DNA of 64,000 nt from Arthrobacter pityocampae (GTDB lineage Bacteria; Actinomycetota; Actinomycetes; Actinomycetales; Micrococcaceae), in the NCBI RefSeq assembly GCF_002927275.1, contig NZ_PRKW01000003.1, positions 372,001-436,000 on the forward strand, in the 5' to 3' direction. Position 1 is the stretch's first letter. Each line of letters opens with the position of its first letter. Shown in pieces: positions 54,523 through 62,660 of this stretch. Position numbers and translations under genes: made by a program. Below the pieces are notes generated by a model, which saw nothing but the letters and a program-made list of their open reading frames with translations, had not been told where the DNA came from and searched no databases.

Positions 54523-55245
54523 ATGATCGATAGAGTGACCGGCCACCGCTGGGGCATCACCGCCCCGGCGGTGGCCGCTCTTCTTCTCCTCACCGGATGC
54601 GGAGGCGCGGACACCCCCGCGGCAGCACCGATGTCGTCCGCGTCCCCGAGCGCATGCTCGAGCGCTTCCCCCGGTGCCGGACCGGACGCCGCAACGCCGT
54701 CCACAGGACCCACGACCACCCCCGCACCCTCCCCGACGCCCTCTGCGTCGTCGCCCACCCCTACGGCGACGCCGTCGCTGCCGGCCGTCCTCCCGGCGTC
54801 GACGCCCGTCACACTGGAGATCGGGACGATCGGGGTGCGAACCGACCTGCTGAAGCTCGGCCTGCGGGAGAACCGGAGCCTCGAGGTCCCGCCCGACGGC
54901 CCGGGTGCACCCGCGGGCTGGTACACCGAGTCCCCCACGCCCGGCGAACGCGGCCCGGCCGTCCTGCTCGGCCACGTCAATGCCACGGACGGCGGCAAGG
55001 GCGTCTTCGCCGACCTGCGCAGCCTCGAGACCGGGGACCGCATGAGCGTCATCCGCGAGGACGGCACGACGGCGGTCTTCGAGTTCCAGCGGGGCGAGGC
55101 CTACGGGAAGGACGAGTTCCCCACCCTCGAGGTGTACGGGAACACCCTGGGGTCGGAGCTGCGGCTCATCACGTGCGACGGCTACAACCCCGAGACGGGC
55201 GAGTTCGACGACAACTACGTGGTGTACGCGACGCTGGTGCCGTAG
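54523..55245 (+). CDS. Class F sortase-like lipoprotein
   Basis: A 240-residue exported protein with lipobox LLTGC (Cys26), a Ser/Pro/Thr-rich linker to about residue 90, then a sortase barrel. GPAVLLGHVNATDGG holds catalytic His151, and ELRLITCDGYNPETG holds Cys218 in the TLxTC-like motif. Class F sortases attach proteins to the envelope in actinobacteria. The usual arginine after the Cys is absent: the last 22 residues contain none. It may be a lipid-anchored, altered sortase acting on the CHRD protein encoded 15 bases upstream. Confidence 0.82.
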   Translation: MIDRVTGHRWGITAPAVAALLLLTGCGGADTPAAAPMSSASPSACSSASPGAGPDAATPSTGPTTTPAPSPTPSASSPTPTATPSLPAVLPASTPVTLEIGTIGVRTDLLKLGLRENRSLEVPPDGPGAPAGWYTESPTPGERGPAVLLGHVNATDGGKGVFADLRSLETGDRMSVIREDGTTAVFEFQRGEAYGKDEFPTLEVYGNTLGSELRLITCDGYNPETGEFDDNYVVYATLVP

Positions 55246-55250
55246 TCCGG

Positions 55251-56084
55251 CTAGCGCAGGAAGAGCTTCCGCAGGCGCAGGGTCGTGAGCAGCATGCCGA
55301 CCACGATCATGACGAGGAAGTAGCCGAGGTGGAGGAGCGTCGCCGAGGTGAACGAGGCGACGCTGATCTGGCGCAGCAGTTCCACCCCGTGCCAGAGGGG
55401 CAGCGCCTGGATGAACCACTGGATGCCCTGCGGGTAGACGCTGAGCGGGTAGAACGTCGCCGAGAACAGGAACATCGGCAGCATCACGAAGTTGACCCAT
55501 TCCATCTGCTGGAAGGTCTTCATGAAGCTGGTGATCCCCATGCCGAAGGATGCGAACCCGAACGCGATCACCACGGACGCCGGGATCACGAGCAGCGCCA
55601 CCGGCGAGGTGACGAGCCCCATCAGCGCCATGACCGCGGTGAACCCGGTCGCGTACAGGGCTCCGCGCAGGAGGGCCAGGAAGATCTCGCCGATCGCGAC
55701 GTCCAGCGGCCCGAGCGAGGTGTAGAGCATCCCCTGGTACAGCTTGGCGAAGTTCATCTTGAAGAAGACGTTCCACGTGCTGTCGTAGACGGCCCCGTTC
55801 ATGGCCGAGACCGCCAGCAGCGCCGGAGCGATGTACGCCGCGTAGCTGATCGGCGCGCCGTCGGGTCCCTCCACCGTCCCGACCAGGGCTCCGAGGCCCA
55901 CGCCCATGGACAGGAGATAGAGCACCGGCTCGAAGAAGCCGGACACCATGATGAGCCAGTTGCTGCTGCGGGTGGCCAGGAGTCCGCGGGCGATGACGGC
56001 CTTCGCGTTGCGTGAGTACAGGGCGGCCAGGGGTCGCTTCGAGCCCTCCAGCGCGTAGTCCTGCGCGGTCAGCTCGGCGCTCAT
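55251..56084 (-). CDS. ABC-2 type exporter permease, subunit 2
   Basis: A 277-residue permease with six helices, of the DrrB/NodJ type. Helix 1 begins SSNWLIMVSGFFEPVLYLLSMGVGLG and the conserved WVNFVMLPMFLFSATFYPLSVYP lies before helix 5. It overlaps the first permease gene by ATGA and is the last gene of a three-gene minus-strand operon. The two permeases differ, so the transporter is probably a heterodimer with one ATPase. The substrate (drug, lipid or polysaccharide) is unknown. Confidence 0.9.
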   Translation of the reverse strand: MSAELTAQDYALEGSKRPLAALYSRNAKAVIARGLLATRSSNWLIMVSGFFEPVLYLLSMGVGLGALVGTVEGPDGAPISYAAYIAPALLAVSAMNGAVYDSTWNVFFKMNFAKLYQGMLYTSLGPLDVAIGEIFLALLRGALYATGFTAVMALMGLVTSPVALLVIPASVVIAFGFASFGMGITSFMKTFQQMEWVNFVMLPMFLFSATFYPLSVYPQGIQWFIQALPLWHGVELLRQISVASFTSATLLHLGYFLVMIVVGMLLTTLRLRKLFLR

Positions 56085-56953
56085 CGGCCGAGCCTCCTCG
56101 CGTAGACGGTGTGGGCCAGGCGCAGGCCGACGACGGCGAGGACCACCAGGTACACGACGTGGAGCACGGCGAGCCAGAGAGGGATGTCGTAGCCGTAGGT
56201 GAGGCTCCGGCCCAGTTCCGTCCCGTGCCACAGGGGCGAGATCCAGCCGATCCACTGCAGGAAGACCGGCAGGGTGCTCAGCGGGAAGAACGTCCCGGAG
56301 AAGAGGAACAGCGGGGTGACGATAAAGCGCATGACGAGCGCGAACTGTCCTCTGTCGTCCTCGATGCTCGCCGAGTAGGCCATCAGCGGGAGGCCGAACG
56401 CCAGTCCGCTGAGGACGGCCACGGGGATGACGGCCGCTCCCGTGGCGGACGGCGACGCACCGAAGGCGGCGACGATCAGGAAGTAGATGATGGTGGTCGC
56501 GGTCAGGCGGGCCGTGATCGCGAGGACGTGGCCGTTGACGATCTGATCGGTGTTCAGCGGCGAGGCGTGCGGGCCGTAGTAGACCCGCCGCCACTTGAAG
56601 CCGTCCATGACGGGGTAGGTGAACTCCGTGGCCGCCGTCATGATGGTCGCGGACGCCAGCAGGGCCGGAGCGAGGAAGGCCAGGTAGCCCACACCGCCGA
56701 AGGCGTCGGCGGAGTTCCGGTCCACGAGCGTGGCCAGGCCGACGCCCATCGCGAAGAGGTACATGACCGGGGTTCCGACGCTGGAGGCGAGCAGGGTCCA
56801 GCGGTAGCCCTGCATGGAGCGGAGCACGTGCTCGGCGTAGTACCAGGACCCGAACGACCGCGCGCGGCGCGCGGACACCTCCGGCGGGTGGGCGTGCAGG
56901 CGGTACGGCGGGCCGGCGGGAGCGTTCCGGACGGCGGGCTCCGGCTCACTCAA
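56081..56953 (-). CDS. ABC-2 type exporter permease, subunit 1
   Basis: A 290-residue, six-helix permease resembling its neighbour: GYRWTLLASSVGTPVMYLFAMGVGLATLV and FIVTPLFLFSGTFFPLSTLPVFLQW. The 35-residue N terminus is hydrophilic. TTG 56953 is chosen because GGAGG lies 7 bases upstream, within the end of the ATPase gene, which it overlaps by 8 bases. It pairs with the second permease encoded next. Confidence 0.9.
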   Translation of the reverse strand: MSEPEPAVRNAPAGPPYRLHAHPPEVSARRARSFGSWYYAEHVLRSMQGYRWTLLASSVGTPVMYLFAMGVGLATLVDRNSADAFGGVGYLAFLAPALLASATIMTAATEFTYPVMDGFKWRRVYYGPHASPLNTDQIVNGHVLAITARLTATTIIYFLIVAAFGASPSATGAAVIPVAVLSGLAFGLPLMAYSASIEDDRGQFALVMRFIVTPLFLFSGTFFPLSTLPVFLQWIGWISPLWHGTELGRSLTYGYDIPLWLAVLHVVYLVVLAVVGLRLAHTVYARRLGR

Positions 56954-57887
56954 CGAGGCTCCTCCCGGTCAGGCGCAGGAACACGTCCTCGAGGGAGGAC
57001 CGCCGCACGAGGGACGTGATGGGCTTCAGTCCCCGGGAGGTGACCTCCTCCAGGGCGGCCTCACCGTCCTGCGCATAGATGAGCACGCGGTCCGGCAGCG
57101 GCTCGAGGCGTTCCCCGATGCCCTCCAGCTCACCTGCCACCATGGTGTTGCGCTCCGAGCCGAACCGCAGTTCCAGCACCTCCCGGGTGGAGTGGTCCCG
57201 GATGAGCTGCGCGGGCGACCCCTCGGCCATGATCCGGCCCTTGTCCACGACCACGAGCCGGTCGCAGAGCTGCTCCGCCTCGTCCATGTAGTGCGTGGTC
57301 AGGATCAGGGTCACCCCGGATTCCTTGAGCCGGAACAGCCGGTCCCAGAGGATGTGCCGCGCCTGCGGGTCCAGGCCGGTGGTGGGTTCGTCCAGCAGGA
57401 GGATCCTCGGCTCGTTGATGAGGGAGCGCGCGATGGTCAGGCGCCGCTTCATGCCGCCCGACAGCGCGTCGACCTTCGCTCCCGCCTTGTCCGTGAGCTG
57501 GGCGAACTCCAGGAGCTCATCCGCCTTCGGCCTGAGGTAGCTCATCGGGAGCCCGAAGTAGCGCCCGTAGACGATGAGGTTGTCGCGGACCTTGAGTTCC
57601 TCGTCGAGGTTGTCCTGCTGGGGCACGACCCCGAGGTGGGCGCGCACCTCCGGCCCGTGGTCCTCGGGGTCGAGGCCCATGATCGTGAGCCGGCCGGAGG
57701 TCCGCTGCGAGACGCCGCCGATCATGCGCATGGTGGTCGACTTCCCCGCGCCGTTCGGCCCGAGCAGTCCGAAGGACTCCCCCGCCGGGACCTCGAAGGA
57801 GATGTCGTCGACCGCCCTGAAGTCGCCGTAGTGCTTGCTGAGCTGCTGCGCGGAGATGACCGGTGGTCCGGCTGGGTGGGTGAGCAC
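56946..57887 (-). CDS. ABC exporter ATP-binding protein (DrrA/NodI-like)
   Basis: A 313-residue ATPase. Walker A GLLGPNGAGKSTTMRMIGG, Q-loop PQQDNLDEELKVRDNL, signature DALSGGMKRRLTIARSL, Walker B ILLLDEPTTGLDPQARH and the switch TTHYMDEAEQLCDRL are all intact. The C-terminal 90 residues (RRSSLEDVFLRLTGRSL) are the DrrA-type extension. It heads the operon; GTG 57887 lies 6 bases after TAGGCT, so it is probably leaderless. Confidence 0.93.
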   Translation of the reverse strand: MLTHPAGPPVISAQQLSKHYGDFRAVDDISFEVPAGESFGLLGPNGAGKSTTMRMIGGVSQRTSGRLTIMGLDPEDHGPEVRAHLGVVPQQDNLDEELKVRDNLIVYGRYFGLPMSYLRPKADELLEFAQLTDKAGAKVDALSGGMKRRLTIARSLINEPRILLLDEPTTGLDPQARHILWDRLFRLKESGVTLILTTHYMDEAEQLCDRLVVVDKGRIMAEGSPAQLIRDHSTREVLELRFGSERNTMVAGELEGIGERLEPLPDRVLIYAQDGEAALEEVTSRGLKPITSLVRRSSLEDVFLRLTGRSLVE

Positions 57888-57923
57888 CCGCCCAGCCTAG
57901 CCCCATTGGCAAAACCCAATGGG
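57887..57923 (-). promoter_or_regulatory. Leaderless promoter and operator-like palindrome of the ABC exporter
   Basis: TAGGCT (57899-57894, minus strand) is 6 bases before the GTG. CCCATTGG/CCAATGGG (57902-57909 and 57916-57923), an 8-bp inverted repeat with 6-bp spacer, covers positions about -15 to -36 and would block the promoter if bound. Confidence 0.6.
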
Positions 57924-57933
57924 ATTTCCGGAT

Positions 57934-58827
57934 CTACGCCTGCGCGGCGCGGCGTTCCGCGGCGTCGACGACGTTCGCCAGCAGCATGGCCCGGGTCATG
58001 GGCCCCACGCCCCCGGGATTCGGTGACAGCCAGCCCGCGACGGACGCCGCTGCCGGGTCGACGTCGCCCGTGAGCTTCGCCCTGCCGGTCTCCGGGTCCT
58101 CGACGCGGCTCACGCCCACGTCGAGGACTATCGCCCCGGGCTTGAGCTGGTCCGCCGTGATCATGTGCGGGATGCCCGCGGCTGCCACGACGACGTCGGC
58201 GCGGCCGAGGTGGTCGGCGAGGTCGACGGTCCCGGTGTGGGCCAGGGTGACGGTCGCGTTGATCTGCTTGCGCGTCAGGAGCAGCCCCAGCGGCCGGCCC
58301 ACGGTGACGCCGCGTCCGACGACCAGCACGTCCAGGCCCTTGAGGGCGAGGTCGTGCCGGAGGAGGAGCTCGACGATCCCGTGCGGTGTGCACGGCAGGG
58401 GCGAGTCCATCTCGGCGCCGACGTTGAGGACGAGCCTGCCGAGATTCATCGGGTGCAGGCCGTCGGCGTCCTTCGCCGGATCGATGCGTTCGAGGATCGC
58501 GTTGGTGTCGATGTGCGCGGGCAGCGGGAGCTGCACGATGTAGCCCGTGGTGGCGTCGTCGTCGTTCAGTTCGTCGAGGACCGCCTCGAGTTCGGCCTGG
58601 GTGACGGTGGCCGGCAGGTCGCGCCGCACCGAGGTGATGCCCACCTGGGCGCAGTCGCGGTGCTTGCCCGCCACGTAGGAGTGGCTGCCGGGGTCGTCCC
58701 CGACGAGCACCGTGCCGAGGCCCGGGGTCACACCGCGCTCCCGGAGGGCGGTCACGCGCTCGGCGAGTTCCTCCTTGATCCGGGCGGCGGTCGCCTTGCC
58801 GTCAAGGATGCGGGCTGTCGTTGTCAT
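57934..58827 (-). CDS. folD: Methylenetetrahydrofolate dehydrogenase / methenyl-THF cyclohydrolase
   Basis: A 297-residue bifunctional enzyme linking 5,10-methylene-THF and 10-formyl-THF in the cytosol. The active-site region [17 protein letters not shown] has Tyr and Lys; QLPLPAHID is folate-binding; [16 protein letters not shown] is the NADP-binding loop; and [14 protein letters not shown] closes the protein. Its ATG overlaps the stop of a 54-codon ORF (ATGA), itself overlapping glyA, so the three are coupled and lie under the ZTP riboswitch upstream of glyA. Confidence 0.96.
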   Translation of the reverse strand: MTTTARILDGKATAARIKEELAERVTALRERGVTPGLGTVLVGDDPGSHSYVAGKHRDCAQVGITSVRRDLPATVTQAELEAVLDELNDDDATTGYIVQLPLPAHIDTNAILERIDPAKDADGLHPMNLGRLVLNVGAEMDSPLPCTPHGIVELLLRHDLALKGLDVLVVGRGVTVGRPLGLLLTRKQINATVTLAHTGTVDLADHLGRADVVVAAAGIPHMITADQLKPGAIVLDVGVSRVEDPETGRAKLTGDVDPAAASVAGWLSPNPGGVGPMTRAMLLANVVDAAERRAAQA

Positions 58828-58988
58828 TGCGGGTCGTCCTTCTCGGGAGGTCGGTCCAGTTGCTCGAGCAGGAAGGCCTTGCCCCGGTCGCAGCACCCGG
58901 TGAAGCAGCATTCCTCGGCGGGGATGTCGTAGTCGGTCGACGCCGCGGCCTTCGGAGGTGAGGTCCCGGGCGGGAGGGCGCCTACCAC
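58824..58988 (-). CDS. Small Cys-rich protein between glyA and folD
   Basis: A 54-codon ORF. GTG 58988 lies just after AGGAGG within the end of glyA, overlapping its stop by 7 bases; its TGA overlaps the folD ATG (ATGA). The product has a Pro/Ala-rich N terminus, then [20 protein letters not shown] and LLEQLDRP. The CC-x3-CC pattern could bind a metal or an Fe-S group. I do not recognise the family. The tight coupling on both sides and the ordered Cys motif argue that it is a real gene despite its size; homologue conservation would settle it. Confidence 0.6.
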   Translation of the reverse strand: MVGALPPGTSPPKAAASTDYDIPAEECCFTGCCDRGKAFLLEQLDRPPEKDDPQ

Positions 58989-60283
58989 TCCTCCTGGCCC
59001 GGGTACAGCGGGAAGTCGGCGGCGAGCGCGGACACGCGGGCGCGCAGGGCGTCGACGTCGGGCGAGGGCTTGAGCGCGGCGGCGATGATCTCGCCGACCT
59101 CGGTGAACTCGGTGGCACCGAACCCGCGGGTCGCGAGCGCGGGCGTCCCGATCCGGAGGCCGGAGGTGACCATCGGCGGGCGGGGGTCGAACGGCACGGC
59201 GTTGCGGTTGACGGTGATCCCGACCGAGTGCAGCACGTCCTCGGCCTGCTGGCCGTCGAGCGAGGAGTTCCGCAGGTCGACGAGGACGAGGTGGACGTCC
59301 GTGCCGCCGGTGAGGACCGAGACGCCGTGCTCGGTGACGTCGGAGGCCGTGAGGCGCTCGGCGATGATGCGCGCCCCCTCGAGGACACGCTCCTGGCGCT
59401 CCCGGAACTCGGGCGAGCCGGCGATCTTGAAGGCCGTGGCCTTGCCCGCGATGACGTGCATGAGCGGGCCGCCCTGCTGCCCGGGGAAGACGTTCGAGTT
59501 GAGCTTCTTGGCCCACTCCTGCTTGGCGAGGATCACGCCGGAGCGCGGGCCCGCGAGGGTCTTGTGGACCGTGGAGGTGACGACGTCGGAGTACGGGACC
59601 GGGCTCGGGTGGACGCCGGCGGCGACGAGTCCCGCGAAGTGCGCCATGTCCGTCCAGAGCAGGGCGCCGACCTCGTCGGCGATCGCGCGGAACGCCGCGA
59701 AGTCGAGCTGGCGGGGGTAGGCGGACCAGCCGGCGATGATGACCTGCGGCTTCGCGGCGAGCGCCTGCTCGCGGACGCGGTCCATGTCCAGCCGGTGGGT
59801 GTCCTCCTCGACGCCGTAGGCCGCGACCTCGTAGAGCTTGCCGGAGAAGTTGAGCTTCATGCCGTGGGTGAGGTGGCCGCCGTGCGCCAGGGAGAGCCCC
59901 ATGATCTTGTCGCCGGGCTTGATCATCGCCGAGAGGGCCGCTGCGTTGGCCTGTGCGCCGGAGTGCGGCTGCACGTTCGCGAATTCGGCCCCGAAGAGCG
60001 CCTTGACCCGTTCGATGGCGAGGTTCTCGGCGACGTCGACGTGCTCGCAGCCGCCGTAGTAGCGGCGCCCGGGGTAGCCCTCCGCGTACTTGTTGGTGAG
60101 CACGCTCCCCTGGGCCTCGAGGACGGCGCGCGGCGCGAAGTTCTCCGAGGCGATCATCTCGAGGGTGTCCCGCTGCCGTGCCAGCTCGTCCCGGAGGACG
60201 GCGGCGATCTCCGGATCCACCTCGGACAGCGGTGCGTTGGTGACGGAGTCGGCGTGGGAGGGAGCCATGGGCGAAGTGGTCAT
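58982..60283 (-). CDS. glyA: Serine hydroxymethyltransferase
   Basis: A 433-residue PLP enzyme making glycine and 5,10-methylene-THF from serine. [19 protein letters not shown] and [20 protein letters not shown] are the substrate and folate regions; PLP is bound by Lys in [24 protein letters not shown] and [13 protein letters not shown] are conserved. ATG 60283 has AAGGA 7 bases upstream. It is the first gene of glyA-small ORF-folD and follows a ZTP riboswitch, so 10-formyl-THF shortage, signalled by ZTP, should raise its expression. Confidence 0.97.
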   Translation of the reverse strand: MTTSPMAPSHADSVTNAPLSEVDPEIAAVLRDELARQRDTLEMIASENFAPRAVLEAQGSVLTNKYAEGYPGRRYYGGCEHVDVAENLAIERVKALFGAEFANVQPHSGAQANAAALSAMIKPGDKIMGLSLAHGGHLTHGMKLNFSGKLYEVAAYGVEEDTHRLDMDRVREQALAAKPQVIIAGWSAYPRQLDFAAFRAIADEVGALLWTDMAHFAGLVAAGVHPSPVPYSDVVTSTVHKTLAGPRSGVILAKQEWAKKLNSNVFPGQQGGPLMHVIAGKATAFKIAGSPEFRERQERVLEGARIIAERLTASDVTEHGVSVLTGGTDVHLVLVDLRNSSLDGQQAEDVLHSVGITVNRNAVPFDPRPPMVTSGLRIGTPALATRGFGATEFTEVGEIIAAALKPSPDVDALRARVSALAADFPLYPGQEEW

Positions 60284-60380
60284 CGGTCGATCCTTCTCTG
60301 GGTCCAGCAAGGGGTCAGCGTGAGTCGCGGGCGGGGATGGGACCGCAGTCCGTGCCCCGGCCGCTCGACGTGACCCGCGG

Positions 60381-60498
60381 CCCAGGCGTGCGATCCGTGG
60401 TCTGCACCGGAAGCGCGGACGCCCCCTCGGGGGATCCCGGCCTCCCGCCGCTTCCTGGTGGTTGCCCACCTTACGCCAGTCGCGACGCTCCCATGCTA
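60381..60498 (-). promoter_or_regulatory. ZTP (pfl) riboswitch and promoter upstream of glyA
   Basis: On the minus strand TAGCAT (60498-60493) gives a start near 60487. The RNA then reads CGCGACTGGCG, a short joint, GGTGGGCAACCACC (60468-60455), AGGAAGCG, a variable stretch, and CGCCTGGGC (60388-60380). This is the order and the conserved text of the ZTP/pfl aptamer, which senses ZTP/AICAR phosphates and controls purine and one-carbon genes; glyA and folD are known targets. The expression platform is in 60284-60380, probably hiding or freeing the glyA start. The divergent stretch 60499-60604 shows no other feature. Confidence 0.9.
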
Positions 60499-60604
60499 GC
60501 CGGAATACGACGGCGGCGGGGCCGGTTCCGCATCGGTGGGGCCCCAGTGGAGCCTCGGCGGATCGGTGGCCGACGGGCGGCACCGTAGCGGGAAGGTGGT
60601 CGCC

Positions 60605-61729
60605 ATGCACGGACCGGCGCGAGAGGAAGCGCAGGGGACGGGGCGACGCGTCGGCGTCGTCGTCATCGGCGCCGGCCAGGCAGGGCTCAGCAGCGCCTAC
60701 CACCTGGCGCGGTCGGGTCTCCGGCCCCACCGGGACTTCGTGGTCCTGGACGCCAACCCCTCCCCCGGCGGCGCCTGGCTGCACCGCTGGCCCGCCCTCA
60801 CCTTCGACGCCGCCCACGCCCTCCACGACCTCCCGGGCCTGCGGCTCGGGACGCCGGACCCGGAGGAGCCCGCGTCCCGGGTGGTCGGCCGGTACTACGG
60901 CGAGTACGAACGGACCTTCGCCCTGCCCGTGCTCCGGCCGGTCCGGGTGGTCCGCGTGGAGGCCGATGACGACGGCCTCCTCCGCGTCACGACCCCGGAC
61001 GGCACCTGGCTGGCCGACGTCGTCATCAACGCGACCGGCACCTGGGACCGCCCCTACTGGCCCTTCTACCCCGGCCGGGACGTCTTCGGCGGGCGTCAGC
61101 TGCACACGCACGACTACCGCTCGGCGGACGAGTTCGCGGGCCGGCGCGTCCTCGTGGTGGGCGGCGGCACGTCGGCCGTGCAGTTCGTCCTCCAGCTCCA
61201 CGCCGCCGGGGCCACGCCCCTGTGGTCCACCCGGCGGCCGCCGTCGTTCACCCGCCGCCCGTTCGACGCCGAATGGGGCCGGGAGGTCGAGGCTGCCGTC
61301 GACGCCCGGACGCGCGCGGGACTGCCGCCGGCCAGTGTGGTGTCCGCGACGGGACTGCCGCTCACGGCCGACTACCGGGCGGGCATCGACGCCGGGATCC
61401 TCGTGTCCCGCGGCCCGCTGGCCGGACTGCGCGAGCGCTCCGCGGTGTTCACGGACGGCACCGAGGAGCCGGTCGACGCCGTGCTCTGGGCCACCGGCTT
61501 CCGGCCCGCCCTGGACCACCTCGCACCGCTGCGCCTCCGGGAGCCCGGCGGCGGCATCGCCATGGACGGGGTGCACGTGCTGAAGGACCCGAGGCTCCTG
61601 CTCGTGGGCTACGGCGCCTCCGCATCGACGCTCGGCGCCACCCGGGCCGGGCGGGCCGCGGCGACGGCCGCCGCCGCCCGGCTGCGTGCGGTCGCGTCAC
61701 AATCGGGGCCCGCCGGTAATCTGGCGTAG
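60605..61729 (+). CDS. FAD-dependent NAD(P)-binding oxidoreductase (flavin monooxygenase-like)
   Basis: A 374-residue flavoprotein. The first dinucleotide fold is [19 protein letters not shown] (about residues 15-33) followed by [12 protein letters not shown]; the second is [17 protein letters not shown] (about 180). [17 protein letters not shown] and [12 protein letters not shown] are ATG motifs of flavin monooxygenases and pyridine nucleotide-disulfide oxidoreductase-like enzymes. The FMO hallmark FxGxxxHxxx(Y/F) appears degenerate as [11 protein letters not shown]. Substrate unknown. ATG 60605 has AAGGTGG 7 bases upstream. It abuts purU. Confidence 0.85.
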   Translation: MHGPAREEAQGTGRRVGVVVIGAGQAGLSSAYHLARSGLRPHRDFVVLDANPSPGGAWLHRWPALTFDAAHALHDLPGLRLGTPDPEEPASRVVGRYYGEYERTFALPVLRPVRVVRVEADDDGLLRVTTPDGTWLADVVINATGTWDRPYWPFYPGRDVFGGRQLHTHDYRSADEFAGRRVLVVGGGTSAVQFVLQLHAAGATPLWSTRRPPSFTRRPFDAEWGREVEAAVDARTRAGLPPASVVSATGLPLTADYRAGIDAGILVSRGPLAGLRERSAVFTDGTEEPVDAVLWATGFRPALDHLAPLRLREPGGGIAMDGVHVLKDPRLLLVGYGASASTLGATRAGRAAATAAAARLRAVASQSGPAGNLA

Positions 61730-61730
61730 G
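61717..61730 (+). promoter_or_regulatory. Leaderless promoter -10 of purU (TAATCT)
   Basis: TAATCT (61717-61722) lies inside the end of the flavoprotein gene, 7 bases before the purU GTG. Confidence 0.5.
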
Positions 61731-62590
61731 TGACCTCCTCCGATGCCCCGCGCTCCTTCTCCCTGACGCTGTCCTGCCCCGACCGGCCCGGGATCGTGCA
61801 CGGCGTCTCGGGCGCCCTGGTCGGCGTGGGAGCCAACATCACCGAGTCGCAGCAGTACGGCAGCCCGGACACGGGCACCTTCTTCATGCGCGTGTCCCTC
61901 GACACGGACGCTCCGGAGGAGGACCTCCGCGCGGCCCTCGACCCCGTGGCCGGGGAGTTCGGGATGGACTGGTCGCTGACCCCGTCCGCCCGCCGGACGC
62001 GGACGCTCATCATGGTGTCGAGGGCGGCCCACTGCCTCAACGACCTCCTCTTCCAGCACCGCTCCGGCACGCTCGCCATCGACATCCCCGTCATCGTGTC
62101 CAACCACCGCGACCTCGAGGACCTCGCCGCGTTCTACGGGATCGAGTTCCACCACATCCCCGTGACGCCCGAGACCAAGGACGCCGCCGAGGACAGGCTG
62201 CGGGCGCTGATGGACGAGCACGGGATCGAACTCGTGGTCCTCGCGCGGTATATGCAGATCCTCAGCGACCGGCTCTGCGAGGACCTGCGCGGCCGGGCCA
62301 TCAACATCCACCACTCGTTCCTGCCGTCCTTCAAGGGGGCCCGCCCGTACCACCAGGCCCACGCACGCGGCGTGAAGCTGATCGGCGCCACAGCCCACTA
62401 CGTCACGGCGGCCCTCGACGAGGGACCCATCATCGAGCAGGAGGTCACCCGCGTGGATCACGCGCGCACGGCCGAGCAGCTGGCGTCGATCGGCCGGGCA
62501 CTGGAGGGGCGGGCGCTGGTGCAGGCGGTGCAGTGGCATGCGGAGCGGCGCGTCCTCCTGGACGGACGCCGCACCATCGTCTTCAACTGA
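61730..62590 (+). CDS. purU: Formyltetrahydrofolate deformylase
   Basis: A 286-residue enzyme that hydrolyses 10-formyl-THF to formate and THF, balancing the one-carbon pool. An N-terminal ACT domain (LTLSCPDRPGIVHGVSGAL, about 10-90) precedes a formyltransferase-fold domain with IPVIVSNHRDLEDLA, ARYMQILSDRLCEDL, and the catalytic Asn/His/Asp in NIHHSFLPSFKGARPYHQAH and the C-terminal EQEVTRVDH. The GTG abuts the previous stop. It is near glyA and folD, which use the same cofactor. Confidence 0.95.
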   Translation: MTSSDAPRSFSLTLSCPDRPGIVHGVSGALVGVGANITESQQYGSPDTGTFFMRVSLDTDAPEEDLRAALDPVAGEFGMDWSLTPSARRTRTLIMVSRAAHCLNDLLFQHRSGTLAIDIPVIVSNHRDLEDLAAFYGIEFHHIPVTPETKDAAEDRLRALMDEHGIELVVLARYMQILSDRLCEDLRGRAINIHHSFLPSFKGARPYHQAHARGVKLIGATAHYVTAALDEGPIIEQEVTRVDHARTAEQLASIGRALEGRALVQAVQWHAERRVLLDGRRTIVFN

Positions 62591-62605
62591 CGCCGCTCCC
62601 CCGCA

Positions 62606-62660
62606 CCTGCAGGGCGACGTCCCCAGCGCCTGCAGGGCGACGTCGCCTAGGCTGACGCCA
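62606..62660 (+). promoter_or_regulatory. Direct-repeat element and leaderless promoter before the gamma-CA gene
   Basis: CCTGCAGGGCGACGTC occurs twice, at 62606-62621 and 62629-62644 (period 23); each copy contains the palindrome CCTGCAGG. TAGGCT (62648-62653) follows, 6 bases before the ATG at 62660. The repeats could be an operator. Confidence 0.55.

Noticed and set aside
60284-60500. Glycine riboswitch upstream of glyA
   Set aside because: The conserved sequences match the ZTP/pfl aptamer, not the tandem glycine aptamer.
58982-61576. 864-codon minus-strand frame extending glyA upstream over the flavoprotein gene
   Set aside because: The part beyond 60283 runs through the ZTP riboswitch and antisense to the flavoprotein gene; glyA has a proper ATG and ribosome site at 60283.
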